From positions 1 through 64,000 of the forward strand of contig CAIOLM010000027.1 of assembly GCA_903859205.1 (NCBI GenBank): a DNA stretch of 64,000 bases, written 5' to 3'. Origin of the DNA: an uncultured Microbacteriaceae bacterium (lineage in GTDB: Bacteria > Actinomycetota > Actinomycetes > Actinomycetales > Microbacteriaceae). The notes below the pieces were generated by a model. It searched no databases and was not told where the DNA came from. It worked only from the letters and a program-made list of their open reading frames with translations. Shown here piece after piece: positions 29,794-38,054 of this stretch; the stretch's first letter is position 1, and every line of letters begins with the position of its first letter. The translations under genes and the position numbers were made by a program.

Positions 29794-30590
29794 CTAACCC
29801 GCCAGCTCAATCGCGATGCGAGAAATCTGCGTGGAGACGACCTGACCGATTTGCGGGTAAGTCGAAGAGGTGAGAACGAGCTCACCGCTTCCAGAAACAG
29901 TCACCGACGACGACTCGATCGTAGCCAGTGAGTGACCTGATGAATCTAGGAGCTCGAGGGTCAGGGCTTGCCCGTTACACGTTGACGCCACGTTGAAAAG
30001 TCGGATGCGCGCCAGGCGGAACCCGTTTGCACTCGAGTTCCAGCTCGATCGCAACGAAAGACTCACGTTGGAGTCACACGCCCCGACATTGATTTCCCCT
30101 TGCCCAATGGGAACACCGAAGTTGTTGCCGTCTTGACCGTTCGCGCCTGGGGCACCATTCGCACCTGGGGCGCCATTAGCTCCAGCTGGGCCGGCAGGAC
30201 CTGCGGGACCCTGTGCGCCATCGGCTCCTGCAGGGGCAGAGATGCCACCTGCCCCACCGCCGCCTTTTCCGCCCTTGTTGTCAGTGGACGAACCCGCACC
30301 TGCACCCGCACCGCCGTTCGAACCACCACCGTTAGCGCCCGAACCACCCGCGCCTTGTCCCGAACCAACTCCCCCGGCCCCCCGGAGGTCAGACTGGTGA
30401 ACAGGTTCCAATCAATCGGCAAGAGTCGAATACCAAGCATCAGCAAAATCAGAAGCAAGAGGAGCAAAACACGCACGGTGGTGCGACGGCGACGCATGTT
30501 CTTTTCGTGGCGCAGAGCGGCATCGACCGCCACCGAGGTTGCCACGTCAGCGGCCCCCGGCTCGGCGAATTCACCGTATGACGTCGTCAT
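29794..30590 (-). CDS. collagen-like SipW-locus surface protein, split by a frameshift
   Basis: Two overlapping frames make one protein of about 265 residues. The first frame from the ATG at 30590 gives a cytoplasmic tail, a membrane segment (RVLLLLLLILLMLGI) and LFTSLTSGG. The second frame continues into a Gly-rich linker, about eleven collagen-type Gly-X-Y triplets (GPAGPAGPAG) and a C-terminal domain with GQGEINVGACD and a second Cys 33 residues later, shared with the products of 31314-31898 and 32008-32550. The switch lies at C6 (30378-30383); one extra G on the coding strand restores a single frame. Slippage, phase variation or a sequence error are all possible. The start overlaps the sipW stop (ATGA). 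Confidence 0.78.
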
Positions 30591-31291
30591 CGCTTATCCC
30601 TAACTCCGTCGACGATTAGCCACACGCCAAACACCAACGCGACAAGCATAATAAGCACCTGAACATTGAAAAAGCGCCCAATAACCGGGATGGTCGTCAC
30701 AACGACAGATTCGATATCGGCGGCCTTTGGGTGCTGAGTATCGGGCTCAGGATTGGCATCTCCCTGCACTATCCAGCCGGCCTCAGCGGAGCCGCCAATA
30801 ATGCGGTGTGCAAAAGATGCGACCGGCGTGCCGTCGAGCCGACGCCCTGTGTAGACAACAACGTCGCCCTTGGCCGGGTCGCGGAGGGTGTCACTGATGG
30901 TCACAATTGCGTCACCTGGATTGATGGTCGGCACCATTGACCCCGTCAAGACGACGCGAATCGAAAATAGGCCAGCAAAACCAGCGATACCTAGACACAC
31001 CAAAACGGCGACGGCGACGCTCGCAATCGAGTAGCCGATCCAGCTTCGACGATTTTTAGGTGATGAGAGAGTGGCTGAGTCAACGCTCTCTACAAAATCT
31101 TTGGGGTTGTCTATCTCAAAGACGCGATTGTTTTCTAAAAGAAAGTTGACGTTTGAACGCCCTGGCTCACGAATCGTGACGAGCACGTGCGTGTCGGATG
31201 ACTTTGACTGCTCCCGGGAGGGAAACAATACGCCAACGAGTCCGGCTCGATATGAGCCGGACTCGTATGGTCGCAGGATCCTCAGGAACAC
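30587..31291 (-). CDS. SipW-type (ER-type) signal peptidase I
   Basis: Membrane signal peptidase of family S26B with a Ser/His dyad, 234 residues. Ser118 lies in LTGSMVPTINPGD and the catalytic base is His162 in SFAHRIIGG, where ordinary LepB has Lys. The later GDANPEPD and closing IPVIG are also typical. It has an N-terminal cytoplasmic extension of ~80 residues, one membrane helix before the active site (~86-108) and one at the C-terminus (~211-229). The GTG at 31291 directly follows in-frame stops; a downstream start is possible because a strong hairpin covers codons 9-19. It sits between its presumed substrates. Confidence 0.9.
   Translation of the reverse strand: MFLRILRPYESGSYRAGLVGVLFPSREQSKSSDTHVLVTIREPGRSNVNFLLENNRVFEIDNPKDFVESVDSATLSSPKNRRSWIGYSIASVAVAVLVCLGIAGFAGLFSIRVVLTGSMVPTINPGDAIVTISDTLRDPAKGDVVVYTGRRLDGTPVASFAHRIIGGSAEAGWIVQGDANPEPDTQHPKAADIESVVVTTIPVIGRFFNVQVLIMLVALVFGVWLIVDGVRDKR
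31236..31266 (-). other. strong intercistronic/5' coding hairpin in sipW
   Basis: Perfect 13-bp inverted repeat (arms ACGAGTCCGGCTC and GAGCCGGACTCGT, loop GATAT) in the first codons of the sipW frame, 48 bp after the upstream substrate gene. No T-run follows, so it is not a simple terminator. It could stabilise the upstream mRNA or lower sipW translation relative to its substrate. Confidence 0.75.
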
Positions 31292-31313
31292 GAGTTACTA
31301 ACTCGCGACCTTC

Positions 31314-31898
31314 CTAGTTGCTGGTTTCGAGCAAGATCTTGCCGACATCGCCTGCATCAAGGTAAGGAGTCGTCACAGTAATCGTGACGACACCCGCGGC
31401 GTCGTAGGCAGTTGATCCGTCGTAGGCAGTACCCGACGCGTTCTTGAAAGTCGCCGTAGTTCCCGAGGTGACGTCTGTCAACGATCCGGCCGAAGCAGGA
31501 ATGCTGAACTCTCCGAGGTCAGTTCCCGAAGCGATCCAATCCTGAAGAGCGTTCGAGCTGTCGGCGACGTGAATCTTGAAGGTCTTGCCGGCGCAGTTCT
31601 GAGCGCTGCTGTTAAGGTCGATGCCCGAAAGAGTAATTGTCTGGAGCTTGAAGTCTCCAGATGAAATTGCCGAGCCCAGAGCGACGGTGATTCCGTCGGC
31701 ATCACAAGCGGCAACGGTCTGCGTGCCCTGGCCGAACTCAATAGCTCCGGTGCCAAGCGAGATACTCGCAGCGAAGGTTGAACCGATGAGCGGGACGAGA
31801 GCGAGAACGCCAATGCCACCAAGAATGAACGGAAGCTTCTTGCGCTTCTTCTTCTCTTCGGCCGAAGCCTGCTCGACGACTACAGTGTGCTGAGCCAT
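31314..31898 (-). CDS. SipW-dependent secreted surface protein
   Basis: 194 residues. The N-terminus is basic (EEKKKRKK), followed by a hydrophobic stretch (LPFILGGIGVLALVPLIGS) and TFAASIS, which fits a SipW-type signal peptide with cleavage near A-A. The mature part begins with EFGQG, ACD (Cys65) and a second Cys at 102, then beta-rich Ser/Thr/Gly sequence ending KILLETS. This pattern is shared with the product of 32008-32550 and with the C-terminal domain of the collagen-like protein. The start is the ATG at 31898 with AAAGGAGAG 8 nt upstream. It is similar in plan to TasA/camelysin-type fibre proteins, but I cannot assign it to that family. Confidence 0.85.
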   Translation of the reverse strand: MAQHTVVVEQASAEEKKKRKKLPFILGGIGVLALVPLIGSTFAASISLGTGAIEFGQGTQTVAACDADGITVALGSAISSGDFKLQTITLSGIDLNSSAQNCAGKTFKIHVADSSNALQDWIASGTDLGEFSIPASAGSLTDVTSGTTATFKNASGTAYDGSTAYDAAGVVTITVTTPYLDAGDVGKILLETSN

Positions 31899-31931
31899 CC
31901 GAGGCTCTCCTTTCAATTATGACTAAAGTCA

Positions 31932-31980
31932 GTTCAGTTGAACAGAATTCAGTTTAGCCATGCCGCGTGAATTTCGTCAA
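31932..31980 (-). promoter_or_regulatory. promoter and TetR-like half-sites upstream of the SipW substrate gene
   Basis: Minus-strand -35 TTGACG (31975-31980), 18-bp spacer and -10 TAAACT (31951-31956). ATTCAGTT (31947-31954) and GTTCAGTT (31932-31939) overlap the -10 and presumed start point. The first is identical to the right arm of the palindrome ahead of the nearby TetR-type gene (35299-35318). Confidence 0.6.
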
Positions 31981-32007
31981 CTCGATTAGTGCGGCGTGTC
32001 AGATTGC

Positions 32008-32550
32008 CTAAGAAGTCTCGACGGTGACCTTCGCCACGAGCGCCGAATCGACGTCACCAGGAACATCCAGTGTGGCTACCGAAGCGGTACTGACCGGGAC
32101 CCCCGGATCTGAGCCAACGAGGTAGACGAGCGAGAGCCCTGCCGTTTCCCCATTGAGATCCAATTCAGTCCCCGCGGAGTCAAAAGCACGCAGCGTCAAG
32201 GTCTTTCCCATGCAGCCCAGGCCCGAGACGTCAGTCGAATCAGTTGTGTCCAAGTCAGAAAGCGTGAGCGAGCTCACATCAAAATAAGACAGAACTTGTG
32301 AATAGTCACTGTTGATGCCGATTGAGATGAGTGGGTCACAGGCGTTGGCGGCCGCTGAGCCCTGACCGAATTCGATGTCTCCACTCGAGAGAGTGATCGC
32401 GCCGGCGAAAGTACCGCCGACGAGGGGAATCACAACGACCGCCGTCGCAGCGGCCACGACTTTACGAACAATGCGACCGCGGCGGGCGCGCGGGTTCGGG
32501 TCACCCCCGAAAAGCCCGGAAAGCGGAGTCGCGTCATCTCCAAGAGCCAC
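32008..32550 (-). CDS. SipW-dependent secreted surface protein, paralogue
   Basis: 180 residues from a GTG at 32550 with GGAGGTG ahead. Basic residues (RARRGRIVRK) precede a hydrophobic segment (AAATAVVVIPLVGG) and TFAGAI, the same SipW-type signal layout as the next gene. Then follow IEFGQG, ACD (Cys71), a second Cys at 113 and a closing VAKVTVETS. It is clearly homologous to the product of 31314-31898 although shorter. It stands at the upstream end of the cluster, divergent from the large InlB-repeat protein. Confidence 0.83.
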   Translation of the reverse strand: MALGDDATPLSGLFGGDPNPRARRGRIVRKVVAAATAVVVIPLVGGTFAGAITLSSGDIEFGQGSAAANACDPLISIGINSDYSQVLSYFDVSSLTLSDLDTTDSTDVSGLGCMGKTLTLRAFDSAGTELDLNGETAGLSLVYLVGSDPGVPVSTASVATLDVPGDVDSALVAKVTVETS

Positions 32551-32697
32551 GTCCGCACCTCCAACCGCGATTCACAGCAAGGGCTGAATTGACTTCAACC
32601 TCGCAGTCAAGCGTATTACCATTAGCAAGTGAGTTGGTTGAAGTTGGTTCAGCGGGGTGCCCCCAGGCGTTCGACCCATCTTGAAAAGCGCAAGAAC

Positions 32698-34506
32698 ATG
32701 GTCGATAAGCCATTCTTCAAGCGCGGCCCCGTCCAAGGCTTCATCATTCTGGCAATGGCATCGCTTTCGCTTGTGGTCGTTGCAAACCCGAGCGCACAAG
32801 CCGCCTCGGGTGATCCTGCATTTGAGATGTATCTTGACGCGCCCTTTGTCGAGAACTCTTACGTGTACACGGATCACAAAGACGAAGCTGACCCTCAGGT
32901 CGCGCTGTCGAACTTCGACCAAAGCTCGAACTTCATTCCCTGTGAGGTTACGGGCGCAACGGTAACGCTTCTCACTCCCACGAACGGATGTTGGACATGG
33001 GACGAGCCAACCTACGGAGGCGCGTTTACCGAAGGTAGCGACCCCGCCGTAGGAAACCTCGCACCGGAGGAATCGCCAGCTCGGCTCCGGTACGGACAGG
33101 CGAGCGGTTTCCAAGGTGTGCGACTGGAATATTCGACACCTCAGCATTACTTCGGTATGTGGTGGTCGGCCGGAAGCGTTGGAAACGTCATCACGTTCTA
33201 TAGCGATGGTCGCGTAGTCGCGCAGACGACCGCAAACGAGGTCGAGTCGATTATTAGTTCCCAGCAATCTATCGCGAGCACCTCGGGGTCGACATACGAC
33301 TCATCGCTCTACTTGGGTAACCCAGTGACGTGGTCGACGCACGGTAACCCGGTCGACTTCAGCCAGCAAGACCCCGATAACAACTACGTACACGGCGACC
33401 TTAGTTACGATGCCGAGAACTTCGTCTATCTTCACTTTTTCTCGCAAGGGTCAGTGACCTATGACCGAGTCGAGCTCTCGGCACCTGGGAACGGATTCGA
33501 GTTCGACAACATTGTCACTTCGAGCCGAGCAGATCTAACTCCACTCGACCGTCTCGTGCATGTAAAGACGGTCAATCAGCCGACACTCATCAGCTTCGAC
33601 GCGAACGGCGGCCAAGGAAACCTCCCCAATCAGACGTCCACTGATTCGCTGCCGTGGGATTGCCCCGACTACTCGGGCACGGCCTCAAGTAACTGCATGA
33701 TTAGACCACCTGGTGAATTCGGTGACCGCTCGAATCCCTTCTACTTCGATGGCTGGAACACCAGCCCTGATGGTTCCGGCGCCCGGTTCGACGCTGGCAA
33801 CGTTGCAGATGTTCAGGGCGACACAATTCTTTACGCCCAGTGGCGAGCGCACTTTTATCTCGATCCCAGCCCGCCCGGGCAGGAATGGCTCTATCAAGAT
33901 GTCTACACTCAACCCACGAGTTCGTTCACTCTGCCGAACGAATCAGAATTGTCAGGGGAGAACACCAATCCCGGATTTCACATCGACCATTGGGTCTATC
34001 GGGACTACAACTGGAACGACGTCACCCTTGGCAGCCCCGGGCAGAGCATCTCACCGGACGACATAGTGACTTTCCTCCAAAGCGACTATCTCTTGCGCGC
34101 TGTCTGGGTCGAAGGCGACCGCCCCTCGGGCCAGCCAGCACCGAGCGCAGTGGTGACAACGGTCGTCCCCGTTGACCCACGCGCGACCTCAGCCACTCTC
34201 CCGCCCATGCCGCTGAGCGACGCCGCCAGCGCGAGCGTGTGCATCGACGAGGTCGATTCGAGTCACGCAACAACAACATCGAACCTGTCGTTCAGCGCGG
34301 CACCTGACACCGCAACAAACCGCACTCCGGGGTTCACGGTTTCGGCGCCATCGCCCCTCGTGCCTAGCGCGCCGCGCTACCTGCGTTACCGAATTGCCGT
34401 CGACGGCGACACGAGTTGCGGCACGTCGAACGACTACTTCATTGAGCTCAGACCACTGAACCTGTCAGACCGACGATCATCAGACGCCGACTTGACCAGG
34501 CGCTAG
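32698..34506 (+). CDS. large secreted protein with InlB-type B repeat
   Basis: 602 residues from the ATG at 32698. A Sec signal peptide (GFIILAMASLSLVVVAN, cleavage after AQA) is followed by a Trp/Tyr-rich jelly-roll-like region (~60-290; GMWWSAGSVGNVITFYSDG), then an InlB/Listeria-Bacteroides B repeat (~300-395; ISFDANGGQG to DTILYAQW) and a degenerate second one. The C-terminal region is Ser/Pro/Thr-rich. There is no LPxTG or closing membrane segment, so it is probably released or held non-covalently. A GTG at 32629 would extend it but places the signal peptide badly. It is likely an adhesin-like partner of the divergent SipW cluster (inference). Confidence 0.8.
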   Translation: MVDKPFFKRGPVQGFIILAMASLSLVVVANPSAQAASGDPAFEMYLDAPFVENSYVYTDHKDEADPQVALSNFDQSSNFIPCEVTGATVTLLTPTNGCWTWDEPTYGGAFTEGSDPAVGNLAPEESPARLRYGQASGFQGVRLEYSTPQHYFGMWWSAGSVGNVITFYSDGRVVAQTTANEVESIISSQQSIASTSGSTYDSSLYLGNPVTWSTHGNPVDFSQQDPDNNYVHGDLSYDAENFVYLHFFSQGSVTYDRVELSAPGNGFEFDNIVTSSRADLTPLDRLVHVKTVNQPTLISFDANGGQGNLPNQTSTDSLPWDCPDYSGTASSNCMIRPPGEFGDRSNPFYFDGWNTSPDGSGARFDAGNVADVQGDTILYAQWRAHFYLDPSPPGQEWLYQDVYTQPTSSFTLPNESELSGENTNPGFHIDHWVYRDYNWNDVTLGSPGQSISPDDIVTFLQSDYLLRAVWVEGDRPSGQPAPSAVVTTVVPVDPRATSATLPPMPLSDAASASVCIDEVDSSHATTTSNLSFSAAPDTATNRTPGFTVSAPSPLVPSAPRYLRYRIAVDGDTSCGTSNDYFIELRPLNLSDRRSSDADLTRR

Positions 34507-35288
34507 TCCTCGAGAACGATTTTGCCCTTGGCAAGCTGCATGATGTTGTCGAGGTGGTACTTGCGGGCGATTTTTTCTCGCGCCTTCGCCTCGGGCACAT
34601 TGCCCGACGGGAGGTGCTTTCCAGCGCCCCACACGGCAAGTCCGAGCAGTGCCCAACCCACACTGGCCATGGCCATTGTCGCCTTGGCATCGGCAAGTAG
34701 GTTGACCCGGGGAACGTTGCCGATTTCAACAATCTGATCCGAAACCGTTCCAGCCCGGTAGTCCTTGACCAATCGAAGCAGACGGGCGAGGTTGAGCTCA
34801 CCCCAGTCGTTGAGGATGGGCTCCCACTTCTCTCGAATCAGGTAAGTCACATCGAGGGATGCCGTTGGGTAGTTAAGCAAGGCGCCCAAGCCACTGAAAT
34901 CACGCGACCACTCGAGGCTGGCTTCAAGCCAAGCGCGAAGTCGTGCTTCTGGGGTGCGCTTCGCTGCTCGTGCCGCTGCCCACAGAATCTCGACATAGTT
35001 GGAGTAGGCGCGAATAACCGCCTCAGCAATGAGCTCATCGCGATTGCCGAAGTGATGGTTGATCAGGCTGTAACTGACCCCGAGGGCATCGCAGACCAAC
35101 TTCACGTTGAACGTGGATGGTCCGACACGACCTAGGTCATCGATACTGACGAAGACGATCTTCTCTCGCATCGACGGTTCGGGGTTGTCCCCCCATTGCA
35201 GCCAGAACTTCTCGTCGAGCACCCGGCCTTTGGGCACCTGGATTTCTGACGCGTGATAGCGCGCATCTTTCTTGTCAGCCCAAGCCAT
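34503..35288 (-). CDS. TetR-family transcriptional regulator
   Basis: 261 residues. An N-terminal extension of about 40 residues precedes a TetR-type DNA-binding domain with helix-turn-helix in VKLVCDALGVSYSLINHHFGNRDELIAEA. The rest is a helical ligand domain without family assignment. Two copies of a palindrome lie in its own upstream region, pointing to autoregulation. Its half-site also occurs at the promoter of the SipW substrate gene, so it may control the surface cluster. Its stop overlaps the end of the convergent InlB-repeat gene by 4 bp. Confidence 0.85.
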   Translation of the reverse strand: MAWADKKDARYHASEIQVPKGRVLDEKFWLQWGDNPEPSMREKIVFVSIDDLGRVGPSTFNVKLVCDALGVSYSLINHHFGNRDELIAEAVIRAYSNYVEILWAAARAAKRTPEARLRAWLEASLEWSRDFSGLGALLNYPTASLDVTYLIREKWEPILNDWGELNLARLLRLVKDYRAGTVSDQIVEIGNVPRVNLLADAKATMAMASVGWALLGLAVWGAGKHLPSGNVPEAKAREKIARKYHLDNIMQLAKGKIVLED

Positions 35289-35298
35289 ACCTCACGAT

Positions 35299-35318
35299 AA
35301 CTGAATGTAAATTCAGTT
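35299..35318. promoter_or_regulatory. primary TetR-type operator
   Basis: AACTGAAT-GTAA-ATTCAGTT, a perfect 8-bp inverted repeat centred 21 bp upstream of the TetR-type start codon. Size and symmetry fit a TetR dimer site. Confidence 0.7.
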
Positions 35319-35339
35319 TGCAAACTTGAGGTCTAGAAA

Positions 35340-35359
35340 TGCTGAATTATCGTTCAGTA
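35340..35359. promoter_or_regulatory. secondary TetR-type operator
   Basis: TGCTGAAT-TATC-GTTCAGTA matches the primary site at 6 of 8 positions in each arm with the same 4-bp spacer. The two centres are 41 bp apart, about four helical turns, so the dimers would lie on the same DNA face. Confidence 0.55.
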
Positions 35360-35375
35360 GGCGGGCAAGCGTCAG

Positions 35376-35870
35376 CTAGCCACGACCAAACACGATGGGC
35401 TCTTCGACGTACTTCTCGAGCTCGGCACGCTCAGCGTCGTTCATCTTGCGCGGGCGCATCGTGGCAGTGTCAACCATCACGATGACGGTCATCACTCGCG
35501 TAAACAAAACGCGAGGTGTTTGACCGGCCGGGCTGTAAATCTCGTAACAAACATCGAAGCTGGCTCCCCCGAGCTTGCCGACCCACATCTCGATCTCGAT
35601 GGGATCACGGTAGTGGGGAATCGGCATGAGGTAGTCGACCTCTTGACGCGCAATCAGTGTCGAGGTCCCCGAATCAGGGCCAGCCTGAAAGACGCGAGCG
35701 CTACCCGTCGATGCTGCTTCGACAGGCTCCCCGGACTTGTCGTGACCAGCATCTGACCAGAGTCCGTGAATACGAGCCTCTTCGGCGAGCGTAAGCATTG
35801 CGGCGTTATTCACATGCCCGTAAGCATCGAGGTCAGCCCACCGAACCTGAACGGGAATGTGAATACGCAT
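35376..35870 (-). CDS. 4-hydroxybenzoyl-CoA-type hotdog thioesterase
   Basis: Single-hotdog acyl-CoA thioesterase, 164 residues. The family start WADLDAYGHVNNA contains the catalytic Asp. The middle shows DYLMPIPHYRDPIEIEMWV and the end VMVDTATMRPRKM. A stretch around residues 44-58 (EPVEAASTGSAR) coincides with a partial TTTCGACAGGCTC repeat and looks like an insertion in a loop. The substrate is unknown. It lies just downstream of the frameshifted ettA on the same strand. Confidence 0.85.
   Translation of the reverse strand: MRIHIPVQVRWADLDAYGHVNNAAMLTLAEEARIHGLWSDAGHDKSGEPVEAASTGSARVFQAGPDSGTSTLIARQEVDYLMPIPHYRDPIEIEMWVGKLGGASFDVCYEIYSPAGQTPRVLFTRVMTVIVMVDTATMRPRKMNDAERAELEKYVEEPIVFGRG
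35718..35729. repeat. partial palindromic repeat inside the thioesterase gene
   Basis: TTCGACAGGCTC matches the centre of the units at 4092-4110 and 17193-17211. It is read in frame on the minus strand as EPVEA within a loop. Confidence 0.5.
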
Positions 35871-35879
35871 GACAGGAGC

Positions 35880-37561
35880 CTAGTCGCGAGTGAGTTTGCG
35901 GTAGGTAGAACGGTGGGGGTTTGCCGCATCCTGGCCGAGCCGCTCAATCTTGTTGGCCTCGTAAGCCTCAAAGTTTCCTTCGAACCAGTGCCAGTAGCCC
36001 GGCTTCTCGTCGGTGCCTTCGTAAGCCAAGATGTGCGTCGCGATTCGGTCGAGGAACCACCGGTCGTGCGTGATGACAACAGCACAACCCGGGAACTCGA
36101 GCAGCGCGTTTTCGAGGCTCGAGAGAGTCTCGACATCGAGGTCGTTTGTGGGCTCATCGAGCAGCAGGAGGTTTCCGCCTTGCTTGAGCGTCAGCGCGAG
36201 GTTGAGTCGGTTGCGCTCTCCGCCCGAAAGAACACCGGCGGGCTTCTGCTGGTCGGGTCCTTTGAATCCAAAGGTCGAAACGTATGCGCGGCTCGGGATT
36301 TCAGTGTTACCAACCTGAATGAAGTCGAGGCCGTCCGAGACGACTTCCCAGAGTGTCTTGGCTGGGTCGATGCCACCGCGGCCCTGGTCGACGTAAGAAA
36401 TCTTGACCGTCTCGCCGAGCTTTACCTCGCCGCCATCAGCATCCTCGAAGCCAACGATTGTCTTGAACAGAGTCGACTTACCAACGCCGTTGGGGCCAAT
36501 GATTCCGACAATGCCGTTGCGAGGAAGCGTGAACGAAAGGTCTTCGATCAGAACGCGGTCGCCGAAGCCCTTCTTGAGGTTCTTCACTTCGAGAACGACG
36601 CTACCCAGGCGCGGGCCGACAGGAATGTGGATCTCTTCGAAGTCGCGCTTTTGTGTGCGTTCGGCCTCGGCCGCCATCTCTTCGTAACGGTTCAGACGGG
36701 CCTTCGACTTGGCCTGACGCCCCTTGGCGTTCGAGCGAACCCAATCGAGCTCTTCAGCCAAGCGCTTGGCGAGCTTGGCGTCTTTCTTGCCCTGAACTTC
36801 GAGGCGCTCACCCTTCTTCTCGAGGTACGTCGAGTAGTTGCCCTCGTAGGGGTAGAGGTGACCGCGATCAACCTCAGCAATCCATTCAGCGACGTGGTCG
36901 AGGAAGTACCGGTCGTGTGTAACGGCGAGAACAGCGCCGGGGTATTTGGCCAGGTGCTGCTCGAGCCACAGGACACCTCGGCGTCAAGGTGGTTAGTGGG
37001 CTCATCGAGAAGAAGAAGGTCTGGCTTCTGAAGCAACAACTTGCACAGTGCGACGCGGCGCTTCTCTCCACCAGAGAGCACATCAATCGGCGAGTCTGAA
37101 GGCGGGCAGCGCAGCGCGTCCATTGCCTGTTCGAGCTGCGAGTCGAGGTCCCACGCGTCTGCGGCATCGATGGCTTCTTGAAGGGTTCCCATCTCGGCAA
37201 GCAGCGCATCGAAGTCGGCGTCTGGGTCGGCTAGCGCAGCCGAAATCTCGTTGAAGCGGTCGATCTTTCCCTTGATCTCGCCGACGCCCTCTTGAACGTT
37301 CTCGAGGACCGTCTTGGTCTCGTCGAGCTCGGGCTCCTGCATGAGAATGCCTACGGAGTAGCCGGGGCTCAGCTTGGCCTCGCCGTTGGACGGGGTGTCG
37401 AGGCCGGCCATGATCTTGAGAATCGTGGACTTACCAGCACCGTTCGGGCCGACCACACCGATCTTTGCGCCGGGGAAGAACGACATCGTCACGTCATCGA
37501 GAATGACCTTGTCGCCAACCGCTTTGCGGGCACGGACCATGGTGTAGATAAATTCAGCCAT
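35880..37561 (-). pseudogene. ettA: energy-dependent translational throttle protein EttA, frameshifted
   Basis: ABC-F ATPase that binds the ribosomal E site and senses energy state. Starting at the ATG at 37561 (MAEFIYTMVRARKAV), the first ABC domain has GPNGAGKST, LSGGEKRRVALC and LDEPTNHLDAE. One base is then missing at about 36971-36980, and the frame changes before the expected LWLEQHLA. The second frame carries the linker, GPNGVGKST, LSGGERNRL, LLDEPTNDLD and the normal end. With one base restored the product is 560 residues, exactly the family length, with no other damage. A sequencing or assembly error is at least as likely as a true mutation. Confidence 0.9.
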
Positions 37562-37580
37562 GGTTACAAGCTTAAGAGAC

Positions 37581-38045
37581 TTAGAGGTGGTTGATTGACC
37601 GACCAAGCAGGCAGCCGCCCGAGGCGAGCAGCGGGAGCACGCTGACGGCGATGCCCTTGATGCTCGGCCCGTACTGAGCAATGAGACACTGACCCTTGAA
37701 TGCAGCGGCAACCGTGACGCTGTCGGGTTTCATGCCGACCGCTGTCGCGTTGTCGGTGAACTCAATGCCCTTAGATGAGAAACCCTTGGCAGCCAGCGTT
37801 CGAGCGAGCTTCTCAGTAGAAGCGTTCAAACCCTGCGATTGAGTCGCCGCTTCGATGACGGACCTGAAGAAGACGATGTTGTCGTTCGCGGTTCCAGCGG
37901 GGCTAAAGGTCGGCGCAACGGTTGGCGCTACTGAAGACGACGTGTTGCTTGCGCTCGGACCAGAGTCGGGAGATGCAGTACACGCTGTCAAGCCGAGCGT
38001 GGCGAGCGCGCTCACCGCAACAACGAGGGTTAGGGGTGAGCGCAT
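37581..38045 (-). CDS. putative lipoprotein (DUF6993-like)
   Basis: 154 residues. A lipoprotein signal peptide (LTLVVAVSALATLGLTAC) has its lipobox Cys at 22. A Ser/Thr/Pro linker follows, then a small folded domain with GQCLIAQYG and GGCLLGR cysteines. It resembles short actinobacterial lipoproteins of the DUF6993 type; the function is unknown. It is 19 bp upstream of ettA on the same strand and 9 bp after the ssb-like gene. Confidence 0.75.
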   Translation of the reverse strand: MRSPLTLVVAVSALATLGLTACTASPDSGPSASNTSSSVAPTVAPTFSPAGTANDNIVFFRSVIEAATQSQGLNASTEKLARTLAAKGFSSKGIEFTDNATAVGMKPDSVTVAAAFKGQCLIAQYGPSIKGIAVSVLPLLASGGCLLGRSINHL

Positions 38046-38054
38046 GTCGCCATT

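Noticed and set aside
35766-37031. 421-codon open frame on the + strand
   Set aside because: It lies opposite the thioesterase and ettA genes, whose motifs are unmistakable; its sequence has no domain logic and no ribosome site.
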